A stretch of DNA of 64,000 nt. Origin: Treponema primitia ZAS-2 (lineage in GTDB: Bacteria; Spirochaetota; Spirochaetia; Treponematales; Breznakiellaceae). How positions within the stretch are numbered: the first letter of the stretch is position 1; the number at the start of each line of letters is the position of its first letter. The position numbers were made by a program, and so were the translations under genes. Location of the stretch: positions 3,410,001-3,474,000 of the forward strand of contig NC_015578.1 in NCBI RefSeq assembly GCF_000214375.1. The letters are read 5' to 3'. This document shows, piece by piece, positions 39,771-48,193 of the stretch. The notes under the pieces were generated by a model. The model did no database searches and was not told where the DNA came from. It was given only the letters and a program-made list of their open reading frames with translations.

Positions 39771-41876
39771 TTATTCCTGCCAGTAGAGCGTGGGATACAC
39801 CGGGGTGGCGCTGTTGCCCAGGCTCTTCCAGTAGAAGCCCGTATCGGGGTCATTGCCGATACCCCAGCTATTGGTTGCATTATTGGTGGGCCATGAGCTG
39901 CCGCCGAACTTCGTGGTGCCGCTGTCGCCGAGGTCGCCGCCAACGCCTGCGCTTGCAGCGCCTCCCACATCTTTCCAGTAGCAGGCGGTGATGGTGCTGC
40001 CATGGCTCTCCCCCACCACGCCGCCGACATAGCCGTTGCCGGAAACGGGGCCGGTGTTGTAGCAGGCGGTGATGGTGCTGCCATGGCTCTCCCCCACCAC
40101 GCCGCCGGCATAGGTGGTGCCATAAACGGGGCCGGTGTTGTAGCAGGCGGTGATGGGGCCGCTGTTGGACCCCACCACGCCGCCGACCTGGCTGTTGCCG
40201 GAAACGGGGCCAATGTTGTAGCAGGCGGTGATGGGGCCGCTGTTGGACCCCACCACGCCGCCGGCATAGCCGTTGCCGGAAACGGAGCCGGTATTGTAGC
40301 AGGCGGTGATGCTGCCGTAGTTGTTGTTCCCCACCACGCCGCCGGCGTAGTAGCTTTCGCTGGTAACGGTGCCGCTGTTGGAGCAGTCGGTGATGATGCC
40401 TTCGTTGTACCCCGCCACGCCGCCGACAAATAGGTCGCTTGTAACAGAACCGCTCGCTATACGCACATTCTGCACCGTGCCGCCTTCGCCCACCCACCCG
40501 AACAGGCCCTGCACACTTGAGCTTTTGTTTATATACAGGTTCCTGATAGCCTTGCCGCCGCCGTCGAAGGTCCCGGTAAAGGAGTTGTCGTAATCGAAGC
40601 CCACCGCATCCCATTGCTCGCCGCCCCATACGCCGGGAGCGCCGCCCAGCAGGTCCAGGTCCGCTTCCTGCTTGTACTTGTCGTCGCTATGGTCGGGGCC
40701 AAGCTGGGTGTTAATCAACTGGAACTCCGCATAGCTGCCGATGGGGACGAAGCCCGCAGCATCGGGGTCCCGGAACTGGAGATTGCCTTCGCTGTCTATG
40801 TTCAGGAAGACCTGCTCGTCCGCCCGGCGACCGATGAGGATGGGGTCCGTTATGTCCGTGGGGGTGATGCTCTTGATAAGCCTCCCGTCCACGGACTTTT
40901 CAACGGTAAACGTTCCGGTATACTCCCCGATGAGCGCCGGGTCCCCTGCGGCAAAGTCCTTCGCCGTAAACTCAAAGCTCGCCGCCGTGGGGTCCGTGCT
41001 GGGGCCGCCCACGTAGGTGGTCATGTTCCCGTAGATGTGGACCGTCTCGCTCATGCCCGCATACCCTGCGCTGTTCAGCAGTTCCGCCCGGAGCAGGTAG
41101 TCCCCGGCGGCCAGCCCCGCCTTGGTCCCGGTCAGGGTGGTGGGGGGGGTGGTGGTGGGGGTCAGGACGATAGGCTCCCCGCCCTCGTCGGCCAGGTTTT
41201 GCAGGGTCAGGCTGAGGACCGTGGTCCCCGCCGGGTAGGTGATGGTATAGGCCAGGGTCCCGGCCCCGGCCCCGGTCACCGGTTTCAGGGTCACCGTGAC
41301 GGTCTGGCTTTGGCCATTGGCCACGGTGATGTCCTCGGTCCCGGTCCCCACCAGCTTATTGTCGGGAACACTGTCGTCATAGGCCTCCACGTACAGGGTG
41401 TAGGCCCCCACCGCCAGGATGTAGTTCCCAGCGCTGACCTCCTCGGGCTGGGGGTCCATCTCCGTCCCGCTCTTTTTCCAAGTATAGGTATAGTCAAGCC
41501 CCCCCACAGGCGGCGGCGTCGGGTATGCGGTCCGCTGCGGTCCCTGCGGGACCGCTTGGAGTTTCGGCGTAGCCGAAACTCCAGACACAGGCTCAGGCTC
41601 AGTCCCAAGCGCAGTCTCCGGCTCAGTCCCAAGCTCAGTCCCCAGCCCAAGCCCGGAGACCTCCACCCGCACGGTGCCCGCAGGGCCGCCCAGCCCCCCG
41701 CCCACCGGGCCGCCCTCCGGGCCGCCCACCGTCGCCGCACACCCCGCCATCAGCAGGGCCATCACGAAGCCCAGAAGGTGCCAGGCACCTTTAGCCCAGA
41801 AAAGGTGACTGTCACCGTTTTGGTGCCAGGCACCGTTTTTGTCAGCTTTACCATTCATCATACCTATACTCCTCAT
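39771..41876 (-). CDS. Surface lipoprotein with GLUG repeats (701 residues)
   Basis: The signal region is long: start MRSIGMMNGKADKNGAWHQN, hydrophobic part HLLGFVMALLMAGCAA with the lipobox Cys near 46. The mature protein has a Gly/Glu/Pro-rich start, two beta-rich domains and, from residue 440 to 660, about nine GLUG-type repeats of the form VGGVVGxNxGxITACYNTGPVSG. GLUG repeats occur in surface and adhesion proteins. Three short palindromes (41775-41791, 41804-41816, 41822-41834) lie in frame between the start codon and the hydrophobic core, which explains the long N-region with two GAWH motifs. It is paralogous to the next gene (42127-45642). Confidence 0.82.
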   Translation of the reverse strand: MRSIGMMNGKADKNGAWHQNGDSHLFWAKGAWHLLGFVMALLMAGCAATVGGPEGGPVGGGLGGPAGTVRVEVSGLGLGTELGTEPETALGTEPEPVSGVSATPKLQAVPQGPQRTAYPTPPPVGGLDYTYTWKKSGTEMDPQPEEVSAGNYILAVGAYTLYVEAYDDSVPDNKLVGTGTEDITVANGQSQTVTVTLKPVTGAGAGTLAYTITYPAGTTVLSLTLQNLADEGGEPIVLTPTTTPPTTLTGTKAGLAAGDYLLRAELLNSAGYAGMSETVHIYGNMTTYVGGPSTDPTAASFEFTAKDFAAGDPALIGEYTGTFTVEKSVDGRLIKSITPTDITDPILIGRRADEQVFLNIDSEGNLQFRDPDAAGFVPIGSYAEFQLINTQLGPDHSDDKYKQEADLDLLGGAPGVWGGEQWDAVGFDYDNSFTGTFDGGGKAIRNLYINKSSSVQGLFGWVGEGGTVQNVRIASGSVTSDLFVGGVAGYNEGIITDCSNSGTVTSESYYAGGVVGNNNYGSITACYNTGSVSGNGYAGGVVGSNSGPITACYNIGPVSGNSQVGGVVGSNSGPITACYNTGPVYGTTYAGGVVGESHGSTITACYNTGPVSGNGYVGGVVGESHGSTITACYWKDVGGAASAGVGGDLGDSGTTKFGGSSWPTNNATNSWGIGNDPDTGFYWKSLGNSATPVYPTLYWQE
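41558..41582. repeat. Palindromic repeat, family A
   Basis: GGAGTTTCGGC and GCCGAAACTCC surround GTA. It encodes GVSATPKLQ in the mature start of the GLUG lipoprotein, a different reading frame from the copy at 38465. Confidence 0.8.
41775..41834. repeat. Three short palindromes, REP family B, inside a signal-peptide region
   Basis: AAGGTGCCAGGCACCTT (41775-41791), GGTGACTGTCACC (41804-41816) and GGTGCCAGGCACC (41822-41834) follow each other. They are read as part of the signal peptide of the GLUG lipoprotein. Confidence 0.85.
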
Positions 41877-41929
41877 ATACTAATCCTCGCTCATCTACAC
41901 ATTCTCGCTCTAATACTCTCAGCCCGCAG

Positions 41930-42119
41930 AAAGGTGCCTGGCACCTTTCGGAAGCTCTGTCTGCCTGGACGGAAGCTCTGTCTGCCTAGACGGCAAGTTC
42001 CTTCGGAACTTGCTCGGAGTTTCGGCTATGCCGAAACTCCACGGCCTTGGTCGGCTGGGCCTTTTTCGTCCCTGTTCCGAAGGAACTTGCCACGGCCTTG
42101 GTCGGCTGGGCCTTTTTCG
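41930..42119. repeat. Cluster of dispersed palindromes and tandem repeats between two lipoprotein genes
   Basis: The cluster holds a family B palindrome (41930-41948), a 22-bp tandem duplication beginning CGGAAGCTCTGTCTGCC (41949-41992), a family C palindrome GCAAGTTCC-TTC-GGAACTTGC (41993-42013), a family A palindrome (42016-42040) and two copies of CACGGCCTTGGTCGGCTGGG (42040 and 42091). No gene is present here. Confidence 0.8.
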
Positions 42120-42126
42120 GCCCGTT

Positions 42127-45100
42127 TTAGTCCTCCTCCCAATAGAGCTTGGGATACACCGTGCTCGGGCCGCCGGTGTTCCAGGCGCCAAGGTTCTTCC
42201 AGTATTGGCCGCTGGTGCCGGGGTTGGCGGCGGCGGTGCCCCATTGGGTGTGGGTGCCGGTGGTGGGCCATGCGTCGCTGAACTTCGTGGTGGTGTCAGT
42301 GCTGCCGTTGCTGCTGCCAACGCCTACGCTAGCAGCATCGCCTGCCACATCGGTCCAGTAGCAGGCGGTGATGGTGCCGAGCATGTTGACCCCCGCCACG
42401 CCGCCGAATGTGCCGGAGCTTCCGGTTTTGATAACGGCCCCGGTGTTGTAGCAGGCGGTGATGGTGCCTCTGGCGAGGCCTACCACGCCGCCGGTGAAGC
42501 TGCTTTCGCCGCCGCCGGAAACGGTCCCGGTGTTGTAGCAGGCGATGATGTCGCCGCTGTTGTACCCCATCACGCCGCCGGTGTTGCTGTAGTCGCCGCC
42601 GGAAACGGTCCCGGTGTTGTAGCAGGCGATGATGTCGCCGCTGTTGTACCCCATCACGCCGCCGGTGCCGCACTCGGTGCCGATGCCGTTGCCGGAAACG
42701 TCGCCGGTGTTGTAACAGTTGGTGATGGTGCCGTCGCCGTTGTACCCCACCACGCCGCCGGTGCTGCCGTTGCTGCTGCCGCTGGTGGAAACGTCGCCGC
42801 TGTTGGAGCAGTTGGTGATGGTGCTGTAGTTCCTCGCCGCCACGCCGCCGGCGTCGTAGCTGCCGGTAACGGTGGCGTTGTTGGAGCAGGCGGTGATGGT
42901 GCCGTCGTTGTACGCCGCCACGCCGCCGGCAGAGCTGCCGCCGGTAACGGAACCGCTCGCTATATGCACATTCTGCACCGTGCCGCCCACGATGCCGAAC
43001 AGGCCCTGGTCGCCGTCGCTGTTTATATACAGGTTCCTGATAGCCCAGCCGCCGCCGTCGAAGGTCCCGGTAAATCGGGCGCTGTAGCTGCCTATCGCCG
43101 TCCATTGCTGTGCTGGGGCGCCCATCAGGTCCAGGTCCGCTTCCTGCTTGTAGGTGACGCCGCTATGGTCGGTGCCAAGCCGGGTCGTCCTAATCAACTG
43201 GAACTCCGCATAGCTGCCTATGGGGACATTGCCATCAGCATCGACGGCCCGGAACTGGAGATTGCCTTCGCTGTTCAGGCTCAGGGTAACCAGCTCATCC
43301 GCCTTGCGGCCGATGAGGATTTTGCTGCCGGTGGCGAGGGTGATGCTTTTGAGGAGGCCGCCCTGCACCTCAACGGTGATGGCTCCGTCATAGCCGCCCT
43401 CTAGGGCCAGCTTTGCCCCGATGACTTCGACTTCGACCCGGTTCTCGTACCAGTGGCCGTCTGCTGCTTTGGCCCGCACGCCCACGGTGTAGGTCCCCGG
43501 GTTCCGGCCTGCGCCGGTGAAGCTGTAGGTCTGTGCCGCCTCGTCTGCCTCGTCCTTCCCGTTCACCGTCCACTGGAAGGCGGTGTAGTCCCCGGGGCTC
43601 CCCCCGGTCAGGCTGAGGGTGAGGGTCCCGACGGCGCTTACCCAGCCGGGGCTTACCCAGTCGGGGTCGGTGCTTTTGGTGATGCCGAAGCGGTGGGGCG
43701 CCGGGGTTTCCCAGCCGGTGGGATCGGTGACGGCCGCCGTGCCGCCTAAGGTTGCCGGGAAGCTGACGGTGAAGGTGAGGGTGTTCCCGGCGGTGTCGCC
43801 GCCGCCTATGGTCCCGCCGCCCACGGTGGCGCCGGGGAGGGAAGCGCCGCCGGGGCCGGTCACGGCGGCGGTGGCGCCGCTTGCGAACTTGTAGCCGCCG
43901 GCGGCCTGCAGGGTGATGGCCGCCCGGTAGGCGGCCTTGGGGACGAAGGCGGCGCCGGTGGCGACGGTGGCCCAGTCATCGGCGCCGGTCCCGGTGTGCC
44001 GCTCCCAGACGATGCCGGTCACGGCGTAGCGGGGGTCGGCGCTGCCGGCGCTGCCGGTGGCCAGGGCGACGGCTTCCGCCGGGAGGGCGCCGGGGGCGGG
44101 GGTGGGCAGGGCGGTGACCGAGGGGGCGGTGATGGGGGCGGGGGAGACGGCGAAGGATACCTGCGCCGCCGCCGTAAGCCCGTTGTCATAGCTCACGGTG
44201 ATGATCGCCGTATAGCTCCCCACCCCAAGGCCCGCCTCAGGCTGCACGGTCCGGGTGGCAATGCTGCCCCCCGCCGCCACGGTGTCCCCGCTGCCGCCCA
44301 GCGCAAAGGCGGCCTTCCCGTCGCCGCTCAGGGTAAGGGCGCTGATAGTCGCCGCCCCGGTGCCGGTATTGGTAATGGTAATAGGCTGGGCCCCAGGCCG
44401 CGCATACCCATAGTCCGCCCCGGCGAAGCTGACCGCCGCCACCCCCAGGATGGGGGCGGGGCCGGGTTTGGTCCCGGTCTTGGCCGCAGCGGCGGCGGTA
44501 AACACGCCGGTCGCCGTTGCCAGGTCCAGCGCCGCCTGGTCAAGCTGGGCCGCTGTCGCCGCCCCGTCGTCCCGCGCCGCCCGCGCCGCGTCAATGGCCG
44601 CCTGGTACGCCGCCTTCTCCGCGCCGGTAACATAGTGAACATCCAGGGGGACCGCCGCCGCTTCCTCCCCGGTCGCCGTGCCGGCGATCAGGGTTTCCGC
44701 AGCGGTGATGGCCGCGGTAAGGGCCGCGGTTTCCGCCGGGGGCGGGTCCGCAGGCGGGGGGACCGCCGGGGGCGGTGTCAGCAGCGGGTTGGGTTCCGAA
44801 ACCACCGCGCCGGGAGCCAAGTCCCCATCGGCAAGCGTGTCCAGGCCATTCAGTGTAAGGGTCCCATCATCGCCGATAACAAACCCCAGTACCGCATCCC
44901 CGCCGCCGCTTCCGCCGGCAGGGCCGCCGCCGCTCACGATGATGGTATCCCCGCTAATCGTATACGGGTATTCCGTTACAACCCCGTCAATGACAATGGT
45001 GATTATGCCGTCCTCGCCAAAGCTTATGCCGACCTGGGCGCTCCCGCCGCCGGCCCTGGGCGCCGCAAGGGTGATTTCCCCCGCCGTTATCAGGGCCGCC

Positions 45101-45642
45101 TCGTTCAGTTCAGCCCGGTCCTTTGCGGGGTCGGCGCCGGTATGCCGGGGGCTAACCGGGACACCCAGCACCGCCGAAAGGTTCCCCGCCGCGTCCGCCA
45201 CCAGGATATACACCGTGTAACCGATCCCCGGCGTAAGCCCATCCAGGAGGATGGTGTTTATCCCCGCCTGCGCCGGGCCACTCCCGCCGCTGGCGCCGCC
45301 GGCCTGTATCTCCGCCGCTGTAGGTGCGTTATCAGCTGCGGGGAGTACCAGGTAGTAGAAAGTCCCCCCCTCGTCGGCGCTGAATTTGACCGTTGCGGTA
45401 GTTCCCGCCGCGCTGGCCTGGCCCGCCGCCCGGCCCCCGGGCAAAGCGGGGGGCGTAGTGTCCGCCACCGGCCCCGGGGTCCCCGGTTTCTCTTCAGTAT
45501 TAAAGGCATCCCGCAGGATAGGGTTCCCGCACCCGGCCACACCGAGCATCAACAGCGCCAGAAAAGGTGCCTGGCACCATTTGGGAAAAGGCGCCCCGAC
45601 CTTGGTCGGCAGACGCCATTGTGCGATTTGTTTCGTTTTCAT
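42127..45642 (-). CDS. Large surface lipoprotein with GLUG repeats (1,171 residues)
   Basis: The lipoprotein signal ends LALLMLGVAGCGN (Cys near 38). Then come a fibronectin/Ig-like domain, a helical Ala-rich FIVAR-like segment (about 290-385, AAITAAETLIAGTATGEEAA), an abnormal-spindle-like beta domain (AVSFAGADYGYARPGAQPIT), several Ig-like domains and, from about 880 to 1,100, GLUG repeats (GGVMGYNSGDIIACYNTG), two of them nearly identical in DNA. A family B palindrome at 45566-45578 is translated as WCQAPF in the signal region. Its start overlaps the end of the outer-membrane-protein gene upstream (ATGA), so the two are co-translated. The likely role is adhesion or a surface structure. Confidence 0.82.
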   Translation of the reverse strand: MKTKQIAQWRLPTKVGAPFPKWCQAPFLALLMLGVAGCGNPILRDAFNTEEKPGTPGPVADTTPPALPGGRAAGQASAAGTTATVKFSADEGGTFYYLVLPAADNAPTAAEIQAGGASGGSGPAQAGINTILLDGLTPGIGYTVYILVADAAGNLSAVLGVPVSPRHTGADPAKDRAELNEAALITAGEITLAAPRAGGGSAQVGISFGEDGIITIVIDGVVTEYPYTISGDTIIVSGGGPAGGSGGGDAVLGFVIGDDGTLTLNGLDTLADGDLAPGAVVSEPNPLLTPPPAVPPPADPPPAETAALTAAITAAETLIAGTATGEEAAAVPLDVHYVTGAEKAAYQAAIDAARAARDDGAATAAQLDQAALDLATATGVFTAAAAAKTGTKPGPAPILGVAAVSFAGADYGYARPGAQPITITNTGTGAATISALTLSGDGKAAFALGGSGDTVAAGGSIATRTVQPEAGLGVGSYTAIITVSYDNGLTAAAQVSFAVSPAPITAPSVTALPTPAPGALPAEAVALATGSAGSADPRYAVTGIVWERHTGTGADDWATVATGAAFVPKAAYRAAITLQAAGGYKFASGATAAVTGPGGASLPGATVGGGTIGGGDTAGNTLTFTVSFPATLGGTAAVTDPTGWETPAPHRFGITKSTDPDWVSPGWVSAVGTLTLSLTGGSPGDYTAFQWTVNGKDEADEAAQTYSFTGAGRNPGTYTVGVRAKAADGHWYENRVEVEVIGAKLALEGGYDGAITVEVQGGLLKSITLATGSKILIGRKADELVTLSLNSEGNLQFRAVDADGNVPIGSYAEFQLIRTTRLGTDHSGVTYKQEADLDLMGAPAQQWTAIGSYSARFTGTFDGGGWAIRNLYINSDGDQGLFGIVGGTVQNVHIASGSVTGGSSAGGVAAYNDGTITACSNNATVTGSYDAGGVAARNYSTITNCSNSGDVSTSGSSNGSTGGVVGYNGDGTITNCYNTGDVSGNGIGTECGTGGVMGYNSGDIIACYNTGTVSGGDYSNTGGVMGYNSGDIIACYNTGTVSGGGESSFTGGVVGLARGTITACYNTGAVIKTGSSGTFGGVAGVNMLGTITACYWTDVAGDAASVGVGSSNGSTDTTTKFSDAWPTTGTHTQWGTAAANPGTSGQYWKNLGAWNTGGPSTVYPKLYWEED
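45566..45578. repeat. REP family B palindrome inside a signal-peptide region
   Basis: GGTGCCTGGCACC lies between the start codon and the hydrophobic core of the 1,171-residue lipoprotein and is read in a different frame from the copies at 41775-41834. Confidence 0.85.
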
Positions 45643-46199
45643 AACTCACTCCTAGTTCCTGACTTCTCACTCTTTTTAGGCCGCCACCCCGCCGCAACAC
45701 CCGCCCCGGCGATAAAAGGGTATCCCCCGCGAATCCGTGGCTCCACATACCAGTCCCCATTGCCCAGGTTTATGCGCAAGCCCAGTTCCAGGCCGCCCAT
45801 GGGGAAGGTTTGCATGGCGTCGCTGCCCCATATTAGCGCCGCCCCAGCCATACCCTGGGCAAAGAGCCCCGAAAAGGGGCCGGAAGCCCTGGCAAGGGGA
45901 TACCACCGGAGAAAGGCCCCGGGCTCAAACGTGGCGTACTCGGTAAAGTCGTGGAAAAAGCCCACAGAGACCCCGGCAGCCAGGGCCGGCGAAAAGCGGT
46001 ATTCCCCCGCCAGGCCGGGCCCAAAGGCTACACCCTCCGCAGAGTACCAGGCGGCCTCAAGCCCCAGGGATATGCTCAAAGGGGAGCGGTCCCCGGAGGG
46101 TTCCTGGGAAAAGGCCGGGAAGGAAATGGAAAGAAGGATGAGGCAAAAAAGCCCCGCCATGGGCCGGTGGTTCATACAATTACGCGCATTTATCGACAC
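45639..46199 (-). CDS. Outer-membrane beta-barrel-like protein
   Basis: The protein has a cleavable signal (GLFCLILLSISFPAFSQEP, cut after FS). The mature part of about 150 residues alternates hydrophobic residues and glycines (ISLGLEAAWYSAEGVAFGPG; LAGEYRFSPALAAGVSVGFF), typical of small eight-strand barrels. The most likely start is the ATG at 46175 (MNHRPMAG); ATG 46199 adds eight residues. The last four bases overlap the start of the big GLUG lipoprotein, so the barrel and lipoprotein may work together in the outer membrane. Confidence 0.72.
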   Translation of the reverse strand: MSINARNCMNHRPMAGLFCLILLSISFPAFSQEPSGDRSPLSISLGLEAAWYSAEGVAFGPGLAGEYRFSPALAAGVSVGFFHDFTEYATFEPGAFLRWYPLARASGPFSGLFAQGMAGAALIWGSDAMQTFPMGGLELGLRINLGNGDWYVEPRIRGGYPFIAGAGVAAGWRPKKSEKSGTRSEL

Positions 46200-46309
46200 A
46201 AAATACCTCGTTTTAGTGGAATCTATAAAGAGTATATCCTTATTTCTTATAAAATAGCATGAAAAATATACTTTTTTAGTAAAAAAGACGGGGATGGAAA
46301 TGAAAAACA

Positions 46310-46320
46310 GTGCCTGGCAC
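46310..46320. repeat. REP family B half-site near the transposase gene
   Basis: GTGCCTGGCAC lies 41 bp beyond the stop of the leftward transposase gene. Confidence 0.7.
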
Positions 46321-46360
46321 CGTTTTTCCTAGTGTCGCCATCTTTCAGTATACGCTACCC

Positions 46361-46963
46361 CTAGCGGCATATCGGCAGCCCAACCCCCAAAGGTGCCAGG
46401 CACCTTTTTTGTCTAGCGGCATCCCGGTAGGACCCACTCCCATAGCGCAAGTCTGGCAGCAGCAACCGCTCCCGCGCATAGGCCCATTCGGTAAACTCAT
46501 CATAGTCCACCAGCTCCTTACGCCCATGCAGGATATGGAATGCCCCCGACACCTCCCAGACCCCCACAGCATAAGCCAGCCCCGCCTTCACCGGATTCCG
46601 GTCGATATACCCCATCACCGTAAAATAATCCTCCGGCGACCTGACAACCCTGGCAAAGTACCGGTTCCCCCACACATGCCCCGACGAACCCCTAACCCCG
46701 TTGTACCACTTGGACGAATTAGTCTTAACCCAGTGCATAATCCGAGAAAGGTCCCCCCCATCCCCCGGCTGAATCAGCAAATGGATATGGTTCGGCATAA
46801 TGCAGAAATTAAACAGCCTAAACCCAAACCTATCCTTAGCATTCCGCAAAGTCACCAGCAAAATCTTCTTCCCCAGCCTATCCCCAAACAGCCGCTTTTT
46901 ATCATTAGTCCGAGACGTAACATGATAAACCGCCCCCCCAACAAACCCCCGCTTCTTCCGCAT
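46361..46963 (-). CDS. REP-associated tyrosine transposase (RAYT, Y1/HUH family)
   Basis: The protein of about 200 residues has the HUH motif in FNFCIMPNHIHLLIQPGDGG (His-Ile-His), YHVTSRTNDKKRLFGD at its start, WGNRYFARVVRSPEDYFTVM and the catalytic Tyr region GYIDRNPVKAGLA. RAYTs are single-copy relatives of IS200/IS605 transposases that act on REP palindromes. ATG 46963 has GGAGG just upstream; the longer frame to 47053 runs through a palindrome. Family B palindromes lie on both sides (46310, 46389 inside the 3' end, 46978 and 47062) and in nearby lipoprotein genes, supporting a RAYT-REP system. Confidence 0.85.
   Translation of the reverse strand: MRKKRGFVGGAVYHVTSRTNDKKRLFGDRLGKKILLVTLRNAKDRFGFRLFNFCIMPNHIHLLIQPGDGGDLSRIMHWVKTNSSKWYNGVRGSSGHVWGNRYFARVVRSPEDYFTVMGYIDRNPVKAGLAYAVGVWEVSGAFHILHGRKELVDYDEFTEWAYARERLLLPDLRYGSGSYRDAARQKRCLAPLGVGLPICR
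46389..46407. repeat. REP family B palindrome in the 3' end of the transposase gene
   Basis: AAAGGTGCCAGGCACCTTT is a perfect palindrome that encodes part of the RAYT C-terminal tail (KRCLAPLG). Confidence 0.85.
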
Positions 46964-46977
46964 ACCACCTCCAGTTC

Positions 46978-46990
46978 GGTGCCAGGCACC
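46978..46990. repeat. REP family B palindrome upstream of the transposase
   Basis: GGTGCCAGGCACC lies 15 bp before the RAYT start codon. Confidence 0.85.
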
Positions 46991-47061
46991 ATTTTTGCCT
47001 AGCGCCGTTTGAAAGCTATATGCGTCCACCCTGCTTTTTGCTTTAGTCCTCACCGTCCAAA

Positions 47062-47074
47062 GGTGCCTGGCACC
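47062..47074. repeat. REP family B palindrome upstream of the transposase
   Basis: GGTGCCTGGCACC lies 72 bp from the previous copy, the spacing of paired REP elements. Confidence 0.85.
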
Positions 47075-47150
47075 ACTTTTGCCACTTTTGCCGGATAGGG
47101 CGGCGGCCCTATGTTTCGCCCTGAAATTTCGGGTTTATCCTTTCTCCATT

Positions 47151-47390
47151 ATGGGTACTACACCAAAACAAGAACGGCTTTTTTCTCTGGTCCCTCTGGG
47201 GGACTTTAAGGCCCTGCTCGGCATTGACGACCGGGAGGACGCTCTGGCCCGCTACTGCCTGGTAACGGCTTCCTACACCATCGAGGAATACTGCCGGAGA
47301 CGGCTGCTGTGCAGGAAACGGACAGAATTTCTGCACTATTCGGGCGACCCGGTTATCCCTCTGGGGATAACTGGGAGGAGGTTTTTGTAG
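47151..47390 (+). CDS. Phage head-tail connector-like fragment
   Basis: The 79-residue frame reads LFSLVPLGDFKALLGIDDRE, then DALARYCLVTASYTIEEYCR and RRLLCRKRTEFLHYSGD. This resembles the N-terminal part of gp6-like head-tail connectors (L-x-x-V-K-x-x-L-x-I-D ... A-x-x-x-I-E-x-Y). The protein stops shortly after, and no other structural phage genes are near. It is probably a leftover of a prophage. ATG 47151 is preferred to the earlier ATG at 47079. Confidence 0.5.
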   Translation: MGTTPKQERLFSLVPLGDFKALLGIDDREDALARYCLVTASYTIEEYCRRRLLCRKRTEFLHYSGDPVIPLGITGRRFL

Positions 47391-47551
47391 CAGCGTTCAG
47401 AATCACAGAAGAAATAAAGTGAAAAGGATAAAATTTATCGTTTAAAAAGTGCCTGTCTTTTAAGAAAGCCGCTTAAATTGCCCATAAGTACAGTTCGGCT
47501 CCAACATTTCTTTCATGGTATTTTCATCCCTGCAATAAGTTTGATAATAAC

Positions 47552-48037
47552 CTAATCCTTTCTTTTGTATCCCTTATACGCTTTTCTGACAGCCATCTCT
47601 ATCAAGCCTTGCTGCTGCAAATAATAGAGAACATCCAGGGGTTCTCCTTCCCAATGTTTTATAGCTTGTTTGATCCTATGATGGTTAAGCCATTCAAAAT
47701 CGAATACGCTGCTAACATCCATACTGTTAAAATTAGTGAGAAAATTTTCCCTGTATGCTTCCCGTGGCCGCCGGCTCTGGAAATCGTTAAGGATATGATT
47801 TATTTCAGCATAGTATGTATCCCGTATTTCCTTTATTGACAAATAGCATCTATGGGTAGACACCCAGCTTTTCTCATTGGCCGGGTAATACCGGGGGAAA
47901 AGCGTCTCGCCATGGTCAACTGCCATCATTTCCCGGTGGACGCACTGACGTTCCAGTTCGCGAAAATGTTTCCATTTATGTGGTATAAACTCCCCATTAG
48001 GGGAACTGGATGGAAATTTTCGGTAACTCCGTGACAC
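47552..48037 (-). CDS. Hypothetical protein
   Basis: The 161-residue protein starts MSRSYRKFPSSSPNGEFIPH and is basic, with many His, Tyr and Arg residues (CVHREMMAVDHGETLFPRYY; EWLNHHRIKQAIKHWEGEPL). No domain is recognised. Its moderate GC and lone position suggest a separate cargo gene of the element. A good ribosome site is not obvious upstream (GGCAGC only). Confidence 0.55.
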   Translation of the reverse strand: MSRSYRKFPSSSPNGEFIPHKWKHFRELERQCVHREMMAVDHGETLFPRYYPANEKSWVSTHRCYLSIKEIRDTYYAEINHILNDFQSRRPREAYRENFLTNFNSMDVSSVFDFEWLNHHRIKQAIKHWEGEPLDVLYYLQQQGLIEMAVRKAYKGYKRKD

Positions 48038-48193
48038 AAGCTGCCTCCTGCGCTAAAACGCATGAAGACAGCCCCTTTCCTTGTATGTGCTTTCACATTA
48101 ACTAATATGCCATGTCTTTTTTGCTTTTTGGTCCACTGGCAGGCGACCTTTTTATCATTTCCATGAGGTATCTTATAAGAAATGAGGCTTTGT

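Noticed and set aside
40614-42281. A 555-codon + strand frame across the other GLUG lipoprotein
   Set aside because: It is again an antisense frame of high GC content, runs through the repeat cluster and has no recognisable protein features.
39950-42980. CRISPR array in the repetitive GLUG region
   Set aside because: The repeats are coding, vary in length and have no unique spacers; they translate to GLUG units. No cas genes were seen.
43996-46257. A 753-codon open frame on the + strand across the large GLUG lipoprotein
   Set aside because: It is an antisense frame of a very GC-rich gene: low complexity, Arg/Gly/Pro-rich, no ribosome site or domain, and the - strand has a clear lipoprotein.
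46361-47053. IS200/IS605 insertion sequence
   Set aside because: The protein is of RAYT type, no TnpB or left and right ends with guide sequences were found, and the palindromes are dispersed as in REP systems.
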